A stretch of 64,000 nt of DNA from Streptomyces morookaense (GCF_013030945.1 NZ_JABBXF010000018.1:62001-126000); one strand, 5' to 3'. Positions 8,126 through 16,629 are shown, numbered from the stretch's first letter. A program made the numbers and translations. Notes: generated by a model not told the origin, from the letters alone.

Positions 8126-9373
8126 GTGGCCCAGCGCAGGAGGCCCGAGCGGCCCGACGAGACAGAACTGACCGCGGCAGTCGAGACGGCCGTGCGCACC
8201 CTGCGCGCCTTCACCGGTTCCGCGGACGATCTCGCCGACGTCGTCTACGCCTCCGCCTCCGCCCTGACCGCCGCCCCCGCCGGCGCGGCGGCCCTCAGTC
8301 GCGCGGTCGTCCGCGTCGCCTCCGCGGCCCTGCGCGGCTGCTGGGAGCGCGGCTGGCAGCCCGCCGACGTCGTCCGGCTCGTCCGCGCACAACTCCCGCC
8401 CGCCGAGGCGCGGTTCACCGTCGACGTCATCGCCGCCGAGGCGCGCCGCTACGCCCCCGAGACGCTCGGCGCGCGCTGGACGGCGCAACTGCGCGAGCTG
8501 GAGGCCCGCGTCTGGTGGGAGACCGACGACGGCTTCCTCGCCGGCTTCGCGGCACGCGAACGGCTCAGCCGCTTCGAGACCGTCGCCTGCGCGCTCGGCG
8601 CCCTGCGGATGATCGGCTCCCTGCCGCGGATCGGCGCCGTCGGCCCCCTGCCGGGCACCGGCCACCTGCAGACCCGTACCGCCGTGGAGCCCCGCATGCT
8701 CGGCCGGATCCGTGCGCTGCTGGCGAAGGCCGAGTCGACGCAGTTCCCGGAGGAGGCGGAGGCGCTCTCCGCGAAGGCCCAGGAGCTCATGGCCCGGCAC
8801 GCGCTGGACGAGGCGGCCCTGGCCGCCGCCCACTCCGCCGGTTCCGCCGGGTGGGGGGACGGCGACGGCCCGGAGGCCTGCCGGATCGGGGTCGAGGGCC
8901 CGTACGAGTCCGCCAAGGCACTGCTCCTGGACGCCGTGGCCGCGGCCAACCACTGCCAGGCCGTGTGGTCCGGCGAGTACGGCTTCTCCACGGTCGTCGG
9001 CTTCGAGGCGGACCTGGAACTCGTGGAGCTCATGTACACCTCGCTCCTCGTCCAGGCCACCGCCGCGATGCGGCGCGCCGCCGACGAACACCACGCGCGC
9101 GGCCGCTCCCGCCGCACCCGCGACTTCCGCGAGTCCTTCCTGATCTCCTACGCGGCCCGCATCGGCGAACGCCTCGCCGCCGCCGTGCGCGACGTCACCG
9201 CCCAGGAGCCGCGGTCCGAGGTGCTGCCGGTGCTCGCCGCCCGCGACGTGGCCGTCGGCGAGACGGCGCAGCAGCTCTTCCCCGAGACCACCTCGCACCG
9301 GCTCCGCGGACGCGACGCGGACGGCTGGACGCAGGGGGCGGAGGCGGCGGACTCGGCGGTGCTGCGGGACTGA
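8126..9373 (+). CDS. DUF2786-domain protein
   Basis: This 415-residue cytoplasmic protein of unknown function has the DUF2786 signature at about residues 193-230, MLGRIRALLAKAEST followed by FPEEAEALSAKAQELMARH. The rest is helical, with an Arg/Ala-rich N-terminal half and a conserved-looking block LISYAARIGERL near the C-terminus. DUF2786 proteins occur in phages and actinobacteria with no established biochemical role. The GTG start follows a purine-rich AAAGAGAGA. There is no signal peptide or membrane segment. Confidence 0.85.
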   Translation: MAQRRRPERPDETELTAAVETAVRTLRAFTGSADDLADVVYASASALTAAPAGAAALSRAVVRVASAALRGCWERGWQPADVVRLVRAQLPPAEARFTVDVIAAEARRYAPETLGARWTAQLRELEARVWWETDDGFLAGFAARERLSRFETVACALGALRMIGSLPRIGAVGPLPGTGHLQTRTAVEPRMLGRIRALLAKAESTQFPEEAEALSAKAQELMARHALDEAALAAAHSAGSAGWGDGDGPEACRIGVEGPYESAKALLLDAVAAANHCQAVWSGEYGFSTVVGFEADLELVELMYTSLLVQATAAMRRAADEHHARGRSRRTRDFRESFLISYAARIGERLAAAVRDVTAQEPRSEVLPVLAARDVAVGETAQQLFPETTSHRLRGRDADGWTQGAEAADSAVLRD

Positions 9374-9376
9374 GCC

Positions 9377-9880
9377 TCACCGCTCGGGGCTTTTGAAGTA
9401 CATGCCCGGAGGCACCCCCACCCCCCTGTGGAACGCCGCCACGAACGCACTCGGCGAGCCGTAGCCCACCCGGCGGGCCACCGACGACACCGTCGCCCCC
9501 GCCACCGGCAACGGCATCGCCGCCTCCAGGCGCAACTGGGTGCGCCACTGGCCGAACGGCATGCCCGTGTCCGCGACGAAGGCACGGGCCGGCGTCCGGG
9601 CGCTCGCACCCACCGCGGCGCCCCACTGCGCCGGCGACCGCCCGTCCGCCGGGTCAGCGCGCAGCGCCTCCGCCACCTCGCGGGCACGGACGTCCGTCGG
9701 CGACGGCGCCCGTACGGTCGTCACCGACACGGGATGCAACGGTCCGGCCGTGCGTACGGGCTCCGCACCAGGGCCGCGGTCGTCGCCCCTGCGGCATGCC
9801 GGACGCCCGCCGGGATCCACAGCGCCACGGACGGCGGCAGCACCCAGGTCCGGTCGGCCGTCCGCACGGCCACGGGACGT
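9377..9880 (-). pseudogene. AraC-family transcriptional regulator remnant
   Basis: Two frames carry parts of one AraC-type activator. The upstream frame (about 9880 to 9725) holds the end of the cupin domain: RTADRTWVLPPSVALWIPAG then VRHAAGA. The downstream frame (about 9735 to 9377) holds the DNA-binding part: REVAEALRADPADGRSPAQW, SARTPARAFVADTGMPFGQW, and VSSVARRVGYGSPSAFVAAF in the second helix-turn-helix. The N-terminal half of the cupin domain is missing. Roughly 50 residues that normally link the two parts appear deleted with a frame change. It cannot make a normal regulator. Confidence 0.75.
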
Positions 9881-10330
9881 ACTGGAGATCGGACCCGGGT
9901 ACGGCGCCACGACACGCGTCCTGCTGCCCGAGGCCCGGCACCTGACCCTGCTGGAGGTCGATGCCGCCTCGGCGGCGCGCCTGCGCGAGGAATTCGCGGG
10001 GCGGACGGAGGCGGTGGTGCACGGCGGCGGTACGCACATGCCCTTCGCCGACGGCCGGTTCGACTCCGTCGTCTGCTTCACGATGCTCCACCACGTCCCG
10101 ACACCCGCCGCGCAGGACCGGCTCTTCGCGGAGGCGCACCGGGTGCTGCGCCCCGGGGCGTCTTCGCGGGCTGCGACGCGCTGAGCAGCGTGCGCTTCCG
10201 CCTGATCCACATCGGCGACACATGCGTGCCCGTGCTGCCGGCAACCCTGGGGGAGCGGCTGCGGGCGGCGGGGTTCGCGAAGGCGGAGGTGACGGTGGGG
10301 GAGGGACGCGTCCGCTTCCGGGCGGAGTAG
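9870..10330 (+). pseudogene. SAM-dependent methyltransferase remnant
   Basis: The reading begins abruptly inside motif I of a class I methyltransferase (DVLEIGPGYGATTRVLLPEA). It continues through the acidic motif (LTLLEVD) and DGRFDSVVCFTMLHHVPTPA to HRVLRPG. It then shifts frame at about 10155, where one base of the usual RPGG codons seems lost, and resumes as VFAGCDALSSVRFRLIHIGD to the stop at 10330. The N-terminal 40-50 residues are missing because the 5' end is fused to the truncated, divergent AraC remnant. Confidence 0.75.
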
Positions 10331-10335
10331 GGGTT

Positions 10336-10767
10336 TTACAGCCCGAGCACCCCCGGATCCGAGGCCAACGCCCGGAAATACACCCGCGGATCGGGCACCA
10401 GCCGCCGCTCCTTGAGATCCAGCAGCCCACCGGCGCTGGACACCTCGGCGGCGAGTGTCCCGTCCGCGGTGACGATCTCCTGCTCGAACCGGAACGTCTT
10501 CGGCGTCCTCCCGGTGCCGAAGACGTACCGGCAGCTCACCGCCACTTCGTCGCCGGCCCGCAGCTCCTTGAGGTACTTGATGTTCGTCTCCAGAACGATC
10601 AGCCCCACCCCCTGCTCGAGCAGCGCACTCTGCCGGATTCCGGCGGCCTCCAGCCCGGACCAGCGGGCGTGTTCCGCGTACTGCATGTACACGGCGCTGT
10701 TGAGGTGCCCCTGCGAGTCCGTCTCGTAGCCGCGGACGACGACGGACACGGTGAATGCGTCGGTCAT
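10336..10767 (-). CDS. Acyl-CoA thioesterase, hotdog fold (YbgC/4HBT-like)
   Basis: The 143-residue protein begins with the 4-hydroxybenzoyl-CoA thioesterase pattern RGYETDSQGHLNSAVYMQYAE. The Asp (in ETDSQGH) and the following HLN block form the active-site turn. A second conserved block is LRAGDEVAV. It probably hydrolyses a small or aromatic acyl-CoA in the cytoplasm. It stands 7 bases upstream of nothing on its own strand and is convergent with the methyltransferase remnant. The substrate cannot be predicted from the sequence. Confidence 0.85.
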   Translation of the reverse strand: MTDAFTVSVVVRGYETDSQGHLNSAVYMQYAEHARWSGLEAAGIRQSALLEQGVGLIVLETNIKYLKELRAGDEVAVSCRYVFGTGRTPKTFRFEQEIVTADGTLAAEVSSAGGLLDLKERRLVPDPRVYFRALASDPGVLGL

Positions 10768-10774
10768 GCCGTGC

Positions 10775-11281
10775 TCAACGAGGCGCGGGCAGCCTGGGGT
10801 TCCCGGAGGGCTCCGCGATCGTGTGTTTGGCCGCGGCGACGAACCCGTGTATGGCTTCCTTGGCCGCCGTCCGTTTGACGTCCCAGTCGGCGCGGTCGCT
10901 GGCCTTGAAGATCTCGCCGACGCAGTCGAGCACCTCCTGGGAGTGCCGCACCAGTTGCTCGTCGTCGGTGAGCATCTGCAGCCGGAACAGGGCTTCTTCG
11001 GCCGCGGTCCGCAGCTCGTACGAGCGTGCCCGCATCGCGGGCTCGTCGTTGTCGAACATCACTTCACCGTGCTGCTGCAGCCACCGCTCCATCAGACTCC
11101 GCCGGTAGTCGACGAGCTTCCCGGCGAACGAGGAGTACGCGTCCAGCCGCTCCTGCCGCAGCTTCTCGTCCCGCGTGAACCGCTCACTGCGGCGCGCGGC
11201 GCGCTGCTGGAACGTATAGGTGACGCCGGAGCCGAGGAGTGTCCCGACGACGGCGATGATGCTTGCCCCCATTCCCTGCAT
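10775..11281 (-). CDS. Membrane-anchored helical protein of unknown function
   Basis: The 168-residue protein starts with one short hydrophobic segment (ASIIAVVGTLLGSGVTYTF). A strongly charged helical body follows (QQRAARRSERFTRDEKLRQE onward) and suggests a coiled coil facing the cytoplasm. I recognise no catalytic motif. Its stop lies 7 bases upstream of the thioesterase start on the same strand, so the two genes are probably co-transcribed with this one first. Confidence 0.7.
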   Translation of the reverse strand: MQGMGASIIAVVGTLLGSGVTYTFQQRAARRSERFTRDEKLRQERLDAYSSFAGKLVDYRRSLMERWLQQHGEVMFDNDEPAMRARSYELRTAAEEALFRLQMLTDDEQLVRHSQEVLDCVGEIFKASDRADWDVKRTAAKEAIHGFVAAAKHTIAEPSGNPRLPAPR

Positions 11282-11309
11282 GGGGTCAGTGGATCACGGA
11301 GGGGGATGA

Positions 11310-11432
11310 TTGGCGAGATTTCCCGGTGATCGCCGGGCAGGGCCGTGGGACGATCTCGGGGGCACCGCCTCGGCTTTGATCGCGGTCAGCCTGGCCCTCG
11401 CCGCTGCCGTGAGCCGGGCCCAGCCGGCGTGA
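11310..11432 (+). CDS. Possible 40-residue membrane peptide
   Basis: A TTG start is preceded by a strong ribosome site (GGAGGGGG at 11298-11305). It opens a 40-codon frame: a basic N-terminus (MARFPGDRRAGPWDD), one hydrophobic segment (SALIAVSLALAAAV) and a TGA stop at 11430-11432. Third-position GC is high. It lies between the divergent membrane-protein gene and tRNA-Lys. Conservation is unknown. Confidence 0.3.
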   Translation: MARFPGDRRAGPWDDLGGTASALIAVSLALAAAVSRAQPA

Positions 11433-11473
11433 GGGGCGGGGGCACCCGCATCTTCGTGTAATATTTCCCCGAC

Positions 11474-11547
11474 GCGCCGCTAGCTCAGTTGGTTAGAGCA
11501 GCTGACTCTTAATCAGCGGGTCCGGGGTTCGAGTCCCTGGCGGCGCA
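11474..11547 (+). tRNA. tRNA-Lys (CTT anticodon)
   Basis: The cloverleaf is complete. The acceptor stem GCGCCGC pairs with GCGGCGC, the D-loop holds AGTTGGTTAGA, and the anticodon stem-loop CTGACTCTTAATCAG carries CTT. The T-arm is GGGTTCGAGTCCC and the discriminator base is A. CCA is not encoded. Lys-AAG is the dominant lysine codon in this genome type. Confidence 0.97.
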
Positions 11548-11551
11548 CAGA

Positions 11552-11587
11552 AAAGGGGCCCCTTGCCGGTAGGCGAGGGGCCCCTTT
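11552..11587 (+). terminator. Terminator of tRNA-Lys
   Basis: AAAGGGGCCCCTT and its complement AGGGGCCCCTTT form a strong hairpin directly downstream of the tRNA, followed by TTTGA. Confidence 0.85.
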
Positions 11588-11646
11588 GAGTAAATGTGGC
11601 CCCCGACCGTGCACGCGTCGATGAGCGAACCGCAGTGCCGCGTCGA

Positions 11647-11919
11647 TCACAGGCTTTGGACCGGCGGAACAATCCGTACCACCACCATGATGCGATCTCT
11701 TGGTGAAGCCAGGTAGTGGAACCAGCCCCCCGCCGCATTCATATGCCGGAGCCCGCCCGGCCGGGGCCCCATGCCCAACTCGCCAATGTTCACGCCCATG
11801 TCTGCCAGTTCTGTGAGCTGGTCGGCGAGGCGTTCCACCTCCGCGATAACGCTCACCGGAATGCCGTCCGTCACATGCATTTCGTCCGGGTCGTATTCCC
11901 AGCGCCAGGCGTCGCTCAC
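11647..11919 (-). CDS. Small RelE-like protein, putative toxin partner
   Basis: The 90-residue protein reads WRWEYDPDEMHVTDGIPVSV, a helix (VERLADQLTEL), then LRHMNAAGGWFHYLASPRDR and IMVVVRIVPP. The terminal strand pattern after a PRDR turn resembles the RelE/ParE fold, but sequence identity to a known toxin cannot be claimed. Its ATG overlaps the stop of the upstream gene by 4 bases, which indicates translational coupling and the antitoxin-first order typical of type II toxin-antitoxin pairs. Confidence 0.55.
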   Translation of the reverse strand: MSDAWRWEYDPDEMHVTDGIPVSVIAEVERLADQLTELADMGVNIGELGMGPRPGGLRHMNAAGGWFHYLASPRDRIMVVVRIVPPVQSL

Positions 11920-12269
11920 CGCTGGAAGATCCCCAGCGCTGCGTGGGCCTCGTCGAGGATGCGCCCGATTCCTGAAGCGGCCTGGCGGGCCTGAGCGGCA
12001 TCACCCGTGGCGGCAAGGTCCTCCAATTCCCTGAATCGAGCAGCGATGTCGGGCTGGCGCTGAATGTGGACGTAGACCGACCACTGAGCGATGAAACGCT
12101 GGAGAGGGGCGATGTCGGAGCCCTGCCGGGACTGGTCCGCGGCCTGGTCCAGTTCCTGGGTGAAAGCGGGAAGGGCGGCTGGAGCAATCTGCCCGATGGC
12201 CTGTCGAAGTGCTGTCACCGTGGCAGCCGGCTGCGGGATGAGGGGCTGCCCGGCGGCGGAGGTTGTCAT
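11916..12269 (-). CDS. Small helical protein, putative antitoxin partner (DUF6247-like)
   Basis: The 117-residue protein has the layout I associate with the DUF6247 family: MTTSAAGQPLIPQPAATVTA, LRQAIGQIAPAALPAFTQEL, then RFIAQWSVYVHIQRQPDIAA. This family is often found next to RelE-like genes in Streptomyces. It is entirely helical and acidic, as an antitoxin would be. The ATG at 12269 is preferred because GGGAG lies 5 bases upstream; 12281 is an alternative start. It is the first gene of the pair and overlaps the next by 4 bases. Confidence 0.6.
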   Translation of the reverse strand: MTTSAAGQPLIPQPAATVTALRQAIGQIAPAALPAFTQELDQAADQSRQGSDIAPLQRFIAQWSVYVHIQRQPDIAARFRELEDLAATGDAAQARQAASGIGRILDEAHAALGIFQR

Positions 12270-12527
12270 TGCTTCTCCCATGGGCGAGATTCTGATCCCC
12301 GTCCCCAGCGTACCCAGCGTGAACCGCACGCCGTCCGCCGAACGGGTGACGGGCGGATTGCCGGCCCACTCCTCCGCCCGCGCCGTCCCCCCTGGTGCAT
12401 GGGGCGCCTCGGTCACGCCGCACCAGGGCGGCGGCATGCCTGTTGGAGAGGCGATGGCTGTCACACGTGAACCGGTGTCGCTGTCATCAACTGGCACCAG
12501 GCTGGATGGAGTTGGCGTCGCCCCAGT

Positions 12528-12681
12528 TGAGGACCCGGGGCCCGGAAGCCCAGCCGCGCCGAGCAACGCCAGAAGCTCCACTTCGAGTTCTTGAACCACT
12601 CGCTGAAGCGGGCCGAGTGGACCTTCTGGCTCAGCGTGTGGTTCATGACCGGCGGTGCGGCGGTGATCCCCGCGAGCTGAG
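12528..12681 (+). pseudogene. Remnant of a membrane protein gene
   Basis: A stop-bounded frame encodes about 50 residues with no start and contains QRQKLHFEFLNHSLKRAEWT followed by FWLSVWFMTGGAAVIPAS and a stop. The helix-plus-membrane pattern resembles the middle of a Streptomyces family with a TRADD-N-associated membrane domain; this is from memory. Both flanks of a normal protein are missing, so it is likely a truncated relic between msrA and the toxin-like pair. Confidence 0.4.
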
Positions 12682-12706
12682 CCCGATCAGGCCCGCCGTG
12701 CGTGGA

Positions 12707-13378
12707 CTACTCCTGGGTGGTTTCCGGCGTCGGAGCCACCCCCACCGGGCAGCTCACCCCCGTCCCCCCGATCCCGCAGTACCCCGCCGGGTTCTTGGCC
12801 AAGTACTGCTGGTGGTACGGCTCCGCCGCATGGAACGGGCCCGCCGGGGCGATCTCCGTCGTGATCGGGCCGAAGCCCGATGCCGTCAGGACGGGCTGGT
12901 ACGCGTCCCGCGACGCCTCCGCCGCCGCCCGCTGGGCCTCGCCGTGCGTGTAGATCGCCGAACGGTACTGCGTGCCGCGGTCGTTGCCCTGGCGGAAGCC
13001 CTGCGTGGGGTCGTGGGATTCCCAGAACAGCTTCAGCAGGGCCTCGTACGTCGTCGCCGCCGGGTCGTACACCACGCGGACCGCCTCCGTGTGGCCCGTG
13101 CGGCCGCTGCACACCTCTTCGTACGTCGGGTTCGGCGTGTGGCCGCCCTGGTAGCCGACCAGAGTCGTCCACACCCCGGGCGCCTGCCAGAAGCGGCGCT
13201 CCGCGCCCCAGAAGCAGCCCAGGGCGAAGTCGGCCACCGCCAGGCCCTCGGGGTAGGGGGCGGCCAGGCGGGTGCCCAGGACCGTGTGGTGCTCCGGGAG
13301 CGGGAACGCGGGAGCCTCCCGGCCGGGGAGGGCCTGGGCGGGGGTGGGGAGGACGGGTTCGCGGTGTCCGAACAGCAT
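12707..13378 (-). CDS. msrA: Peptide methionine sulfoxide reductase A
   Basis: This protein reduces methionine-S-sulfoxide in proteins with thioredoxin as donor. It has 223 residues. The active-site motif [11 protein letters not shown] carries the nucleophilic Cys. The family blocks [52 protein letters not shown] and [20 protein letters not shown] follow, the last holding a resolving Cys. The long N-terminal extension before the GCFWG domain ([20 protein letters not shown]) is normal in actinobacteria. The upstream continuation of the open frame is not coding. Confidence 0.96.
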   Translation of the reverse strand: MLFGHREPVLPTPAQALPGREAPAFPLPEHHTVLGTRLAAPYPEGLAVADFALGCFWGAERRFWQAPGVWTTLVGYQGGHTPNPTYEEVCSGRTGHTEAVRVVYDPAATTYEALLKLFWESHDPTQGFRQGNDRGTQYRSAIYTHGEAQRAAAEASRDAYQPVLTASGFGPITTEIAPAGPFHAAEPYHQQYLAKNPAGYCGIGGTGVSCPVGVAPTPETTQE

Positions 13379-13452
13379 CACGGCTCCAGGGAGGGGAGGA
13401 GGAGATGGAGGGCGGGCGTCATCCCTCCACAATCCCTCACAACTTTCGGCCG

Positions 13453-14544
13453 TCATCCGTAATTCCGGCCCGCCTGCCAGCCCGCCACCGCCCTCGCCCG
13501 GAACGCCGTGTACGCCGCCACCGGATCCTGCTCGTACGTCCACGGCACCGCCCCGATGTGCCCGTCCACCGCACGCAGCTGCTCCACGGCCTCGCCGTAG
13601 CGCTCGGCGCGCACCAGGAACCACACCAGCAGGTGGCGTACGTGCGGCAGCACCGGGTGGTCGGACGGGGCGTGGTGCACCGCGTACTGTGCGCCCTCGA
13701 TCGCCTCCCGGACCGTCACGCTCTGGAAGAGACTGCGCACCAGCCCGGTGTCGTCCAGGTGGTCGTGCAGCGCGAACAGCGGCAGCGCCGGCAGCAGGCT
13801 GCCCTCCGGTGCGCCCGCCGCCGCGCGCCGGGCGAAGGCGTCGGCCTTGTCCTGCGAACCGTGCCACTTCGCGCTCCAGTAGCGCAGCGCGGCCAGGTGG
13901 GCGCCCATGTGCTGCGGCGCCCGCGAGAGCACCGTCTCCCACACCGATTGGAACGCCGCCTCGCCCGCGCCCAGCCCGCGCGCGACACCGAGCTCGACGA
14001 TGTACGGGACCGGGTCGCCGGGCGCGAGCAGCGCCGCCTCGCCGCAGACCGTACGGGCCTCCTCCAGGATCATGCGGAAGTCCTGCGACGACGGATCGCG
14101 CAACGCCTGCTGCACCAGGAACTCGGCCTGCACGGCCGCGCCGCCCGGGTCCTTCGGGGCCACCACCCGCCAGTGGCGCAGCCACATGCCGCCCGTGCCG
14201 GGGGCCTCCGCCAGCTCGCGCACGCCCGCGCCCGCCAGTGTCTGCACCCGCTGCCAGCGCAGCTCGGCGGACCCGTCCGCGGGCGTGCGGGCCAGCAGCT
14301 CCGCGGCCGGCTTCCAGTCCTGGGTGCGCCGGGCCTCCTCGACGGCGGCCAGCAGCTCCGGGTCGGGGCCGGGCAGCCGGACGTCCAGCTGCTCGGGCGG
14401 CAGGAATCCCTGCCCGCACACCGGGTCCACCGCCGCCCCGGCACCCTGCATCACCTCCTGCGCGAAGCGCCTGCGGCGCAGCGCGGGAACGGCCACCACC
14501 CCGCACACGACGACGAGGGCGATCAGGAGGAACAGAAACTCCAT
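13453..14544 (-). CDS. Membrane-anchored TPR-like protein of unknown function
   Basis: The 363-residue protein begins with a single transmembrane segment ([20 protein letters not shown]) and a basic stop-transfer (RRRR). A long Ala-rich helical region follows that looks like degenerate tetratricopeptide repeats (for example [20 protein letters not shown] and [20 protein letters not shown]). It lies between msrA and the divergent cystathionine gene. The ATG at 14544 with AGGAA about 10 bases upstream is preferred over the longer frame from 14616. I do not recognise a named family. Confidence 0.75.
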   Translation of the reverse strand: MEFLFLLIALVVVCGVVAVPALRRRRFAQEVMQGAGAAVDPVCGQGFLPPEQLDVRLPGPDPELLAAVEEARRTQDWKPAAELLARTPADGSAELRWQRVQTLAGAGVRELAEAPGTGGMWLRHWRVVAPKDPGGAAVQAEFLVQQALRDPSSQDFRMILEEARTVCGEAALLAPGDPVPYIVELGVARGLGAGEAAFQSVWETVLSRAPQHMGAHLAALRYWSAKWHGSQDKADAFARRAAAGAPEGSLLPALPLFALHDHLDDTGLVRSLFQSVTVREAIEGAQYAVHHAPSDHPVLPHVRHLLVWFLVRAERYGEAVEQLRAVDGHIGAVPWTYEQDPVAAYTAFRARAVAGWQAGRNYG

Positions 14545-14672
14545 GGTTCGGGCTTCCTGGATGGGACGGACAAGGGCCTGTGCACGGACAACGTCCCGGC
14601 CCGGCGGATCGTTCATCCGCCGGTTACAAGTGAACAGGGTGTTTCCCCCAACGGGGTACTACCCTCGGCCCA

Positions 14673-15818
14673 ATGAGCGACCAGCAAGCTTTCGAGACCC
14701 TGGCCATCCACGCCGGGCAGGAGCCCGACCCGCTGACCGGGGCAGTCGTACCGCCCATCTACCAAGTGTCCACCTACAAGCAGGACGGCGTCGGCGGCCT
14801 GCGCGGCGGCTACGAATACAGCCGCAGCGCCAACCCCACCCGCACCGCCCTGGAGGAGAACCTGGCGGCGCTGGAGGGCGGCGCCCGCGGTCTCGCCTTC
14901 GCGTCCGGTCTGGCTGCCGAGGACTGCCTGCTGCGCACGCTCCTCGCCCCCGGCGACCACGTGGTGATCCCGAACGACGCCTACGGCGGCACCTTCCGGC
15001 TGTTCGCCAAGGTCGTCGGGCGCTGGGGCGTCGAGTGGTCGGTCGCCGACACCTCCGACCCGGCCTCCGTGAAGGCGGCGCTGCGGCCCACCACCAAGGT
15101 GGTCTGGGTGGAGACCCCCTCCAACCCGCTGCTCGGCATCACCGACATCGCCCTCGTCGCGGGCATCGCGCACGAGGCCGGCGCCAAGCTGGTGGTCGAC
15201 AACACCTTCGCCAGCCCCTACCTGCAGCAACCGCTGTCGCTGGGCGCGGACGTGGTGGTCCACTCGACGACCAAGTACATGGGCGGTCACTCGGACGTCG
15301 TCGGCGGCGCGCTCGTCACCGCCGACGCCGCCCTCGCCGAGGAACTGGCCTTCCACCAGAACGCGATGGGCGCCGTGGCCGGCCCCTTCGACTCCTGGCT
15401 GACGCTGCGCGGCATCAAGACGCTCGCGGTGCGCATGGACCGGCACAGCGCCAACGCCGAGCGCGTCGCCGAGGTGCTGGTCTCGCACCCGAAGGTCACG
15501 CAGGTCTACTTCCCGGGCCTGCCGGAGCACCCGCTGCACGAGGTCGCCGCCAAGCAGATGCGCGCCTTCGGCGGCATGGTGTCGTTCCGCGTCCGGGGCG
15601 GCGAGGAGGCGGCGGTCGAGGTCTGCAACCGCGCGCAGTTGTTCACCCTCGGTGAGTCGCTGGGCGGCGTGGAGTCGCTGATCGAGCACCCGGGCCGGAT
15701 GACGCACGCCTCCGTCGCCGGTTCCGCGCTGGAGGTCCCGGCGGACCTGGTGCGCCTGTCGGTCGGCATCGAGTCGGCGGACGACCTGATCGCGGACATC
15801 ACCCAGGCCCTGGGCTGA
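14673..15818 (+). CDS. metB: Cystathionine gamma-synthase/lyase (PLP)
   Basis: The 381-residue enzyme belongs to the Cys/Met metabolism PLP family. The blocks TRTALEENLAALEGGARGLA, AYGGTFRLF, WVETPSNPLLGITDIA and VVDNTFASPYLQQPLSLGAD are diagnostic. The cofactor lysine lies in HSTTKYMGGHSDVVGGALV. It either makes cystathionine from O-succinylhomoserine and cysteine (synthase) or cleaves cystathionine (lyase); sequence alone does not separate these in Streptomyces. The start ATG follows a divergent promoter region of about 130 bases. The next genes are unrelated. Confidence 0.94.
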   Translation: MSDQQAFETLAIHAGQEPDPLTGAVVPPIYQVSTYKQDGVGGLRGGYEYSRSANPTRTALEENLAALEGGARGLAFASGLAAEDCLLRTLLAPGDHVVIPNDAYGGTFRLFAKVVGRWGVEWSVADTSDPASVKAALRPTTKVVWVETPSNPLLGITDIALVAGIAHEAGAKLVVDNTFASPYLQQPLSLGADVVVHSTTKYMGGHSDVVGGALVTADAALAEELAFHQNAMGAVAGPFDSWLTLRGIKTLAVRMDRHSANAERVAEVLVSHPKVTQVYFPGLPEHPLHEVAAKQMRAFGGMVSFRVRGGEEAAVEVCNRAQLFTLGESLGGVESLIEHPGRMTHASVAGSALEVPADLVRLSVGIESADDLIADITQALG

Positions 15819-15844
15819 GCCCGCGTCTTCTGCGGGGCCGGAAA

Positions 15845-16105
15845 TCACCGGTCCCGCAGCGGGAAAACCGGCGGAACCGTGCCTTCCGGTCGTGCCGCCC
15901 ACGGGTGCACGACCGCGGCCCAGGCACAGAAGGCCACGACGGCCGCCAGCAGCAGCACCCACGCCGCCGCCCGGACGGCCCGCCGCCTGCGCAGCAGCCG
16001 CCGGCCGCGCTCGGCGGCCTGCCCGGCCGGCCCGGCCGGGACGGCGGAATACGGGACGGCCGGCATCCGCCGGACATCGTCCTCCTTGCGGTCGTAGCCG
16101 CTCAC
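15845..16105 (-). CDS. Small single-span membrane protein coupled to the sigma pseudogene
   Basis: The 86-residue protein has a basic N-terminus (LLRRRRAVR), one transmembrane segment (AAAWVLLLAAVVAFCAWAAV) and a short exterior tail. Its GTG start overlaps the TGA of the sigma-factor remnant by 4 bases (GTGA), so it was translated together with it. Its position and topology would suit a sigma-associated regulator, but it lacks a recognisable anti-sigma zinc motif. With the sigma gene broken it may itself be decaying. Confidence 0.6.
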   Translation of the reverse strand: MSGYDRKEDDVRRMPAVPYSAVPAGPAGQAAERGRRLLRRRRAVRAAAWVLLLAAVVAFCAWAAVVHPWAARPEGTVPPVFPLRDR

Positions 16106-16629
16106 GGCACGGGCCCCGCGGGCCTGCTGCGCAGGGCGGCCACCGCGCGCGTGCACAGCGCGCGCACCCGTTCCACGGGCAGTCCCAGGCCAGCCGCGGC
16201 CTGTTCCTCGGCCACGCCCTGTAGAGCCGCAGGACCACCACCAGGCGTTCCCTCGGCGGGAGCCGTTCCAGCACGCCCCCGCGCGGCTGCCGGTGGCGCC
16301 GGGCGGAGTGCGCGAAGCGGGCCGCGAGCTCGCGGCGCGTGTGCTCGTACGGATCGTCGCCGCCGAGCCGGTCCCAGTCGGCGTAGGCACGGGCCAGGGC
16401 GGCGTAGGCACGGGCCAGGGCGGCGGTCAGCAGGCGCTCGGCGGCGCCGGTGCCGGGGCCGTGCGGGTCCTCGGCGGTCAGCAGCCGGGCTGGGGGCACC
16501 TCTGGGGGTCCCCCCAGCGGTAGCTGGGGGAGGTGGCTGGGGGAGCAGGAGCCGGCCGCCCGCGCCCCCGACGAACTTCTCGAACTCCCGGGCGCGGCGG
16601 CGTTCCCGGGCCGCCTGCCGTTCTCGCAC
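16102..16629 (-). pseudogene. SigE-family (ECF) sigma factor, disrupted
   Basis: The parts of one sigma-70 factor lie in two frames. The N-terminus (EFEKFVGGAGGRLL, about 16585) resembles SigE-family region 2. It is cut by a palindromic repeat at about 16493-16550. After the repeat another frame resumes with ARLLTAEDPH. It includes a 21-base tandem duplication (ALARAYA twice, 16383-16424), DPYEHTRRELAARFAHSARR and LERLPPRERLVVVLRLYR. A one-base deletion near 16222 returns it to the first frame for region 4 (GVAEEQAAAGLGLPVERVRA), ending at 16102. A normal sigma factor cannot be made without frameshifting. Confidence 0.75.
16493..16550. repeat. Dispersed palindrome inside the sigma gene
   Basis: Bases 16511-16530 read cccccagcggtagctggggg, identical to 23148-23167 and to the complement of 2471-2490. 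Flanking ggggcacctctgggggt and gaggtggctgggggag blocks extend the hairpin. Here the element lies within a coding region and breaks the frame. Confidence 0.8.

Noticed and set aside
11474..12700. Integrated element with tRNA-Lys as attachment site
   Set aside because: The tRNA is complete, there is no integrase gene and I see no repeat of the tRNA 3' end nearby; only a TA-like pair and a remnant follow.
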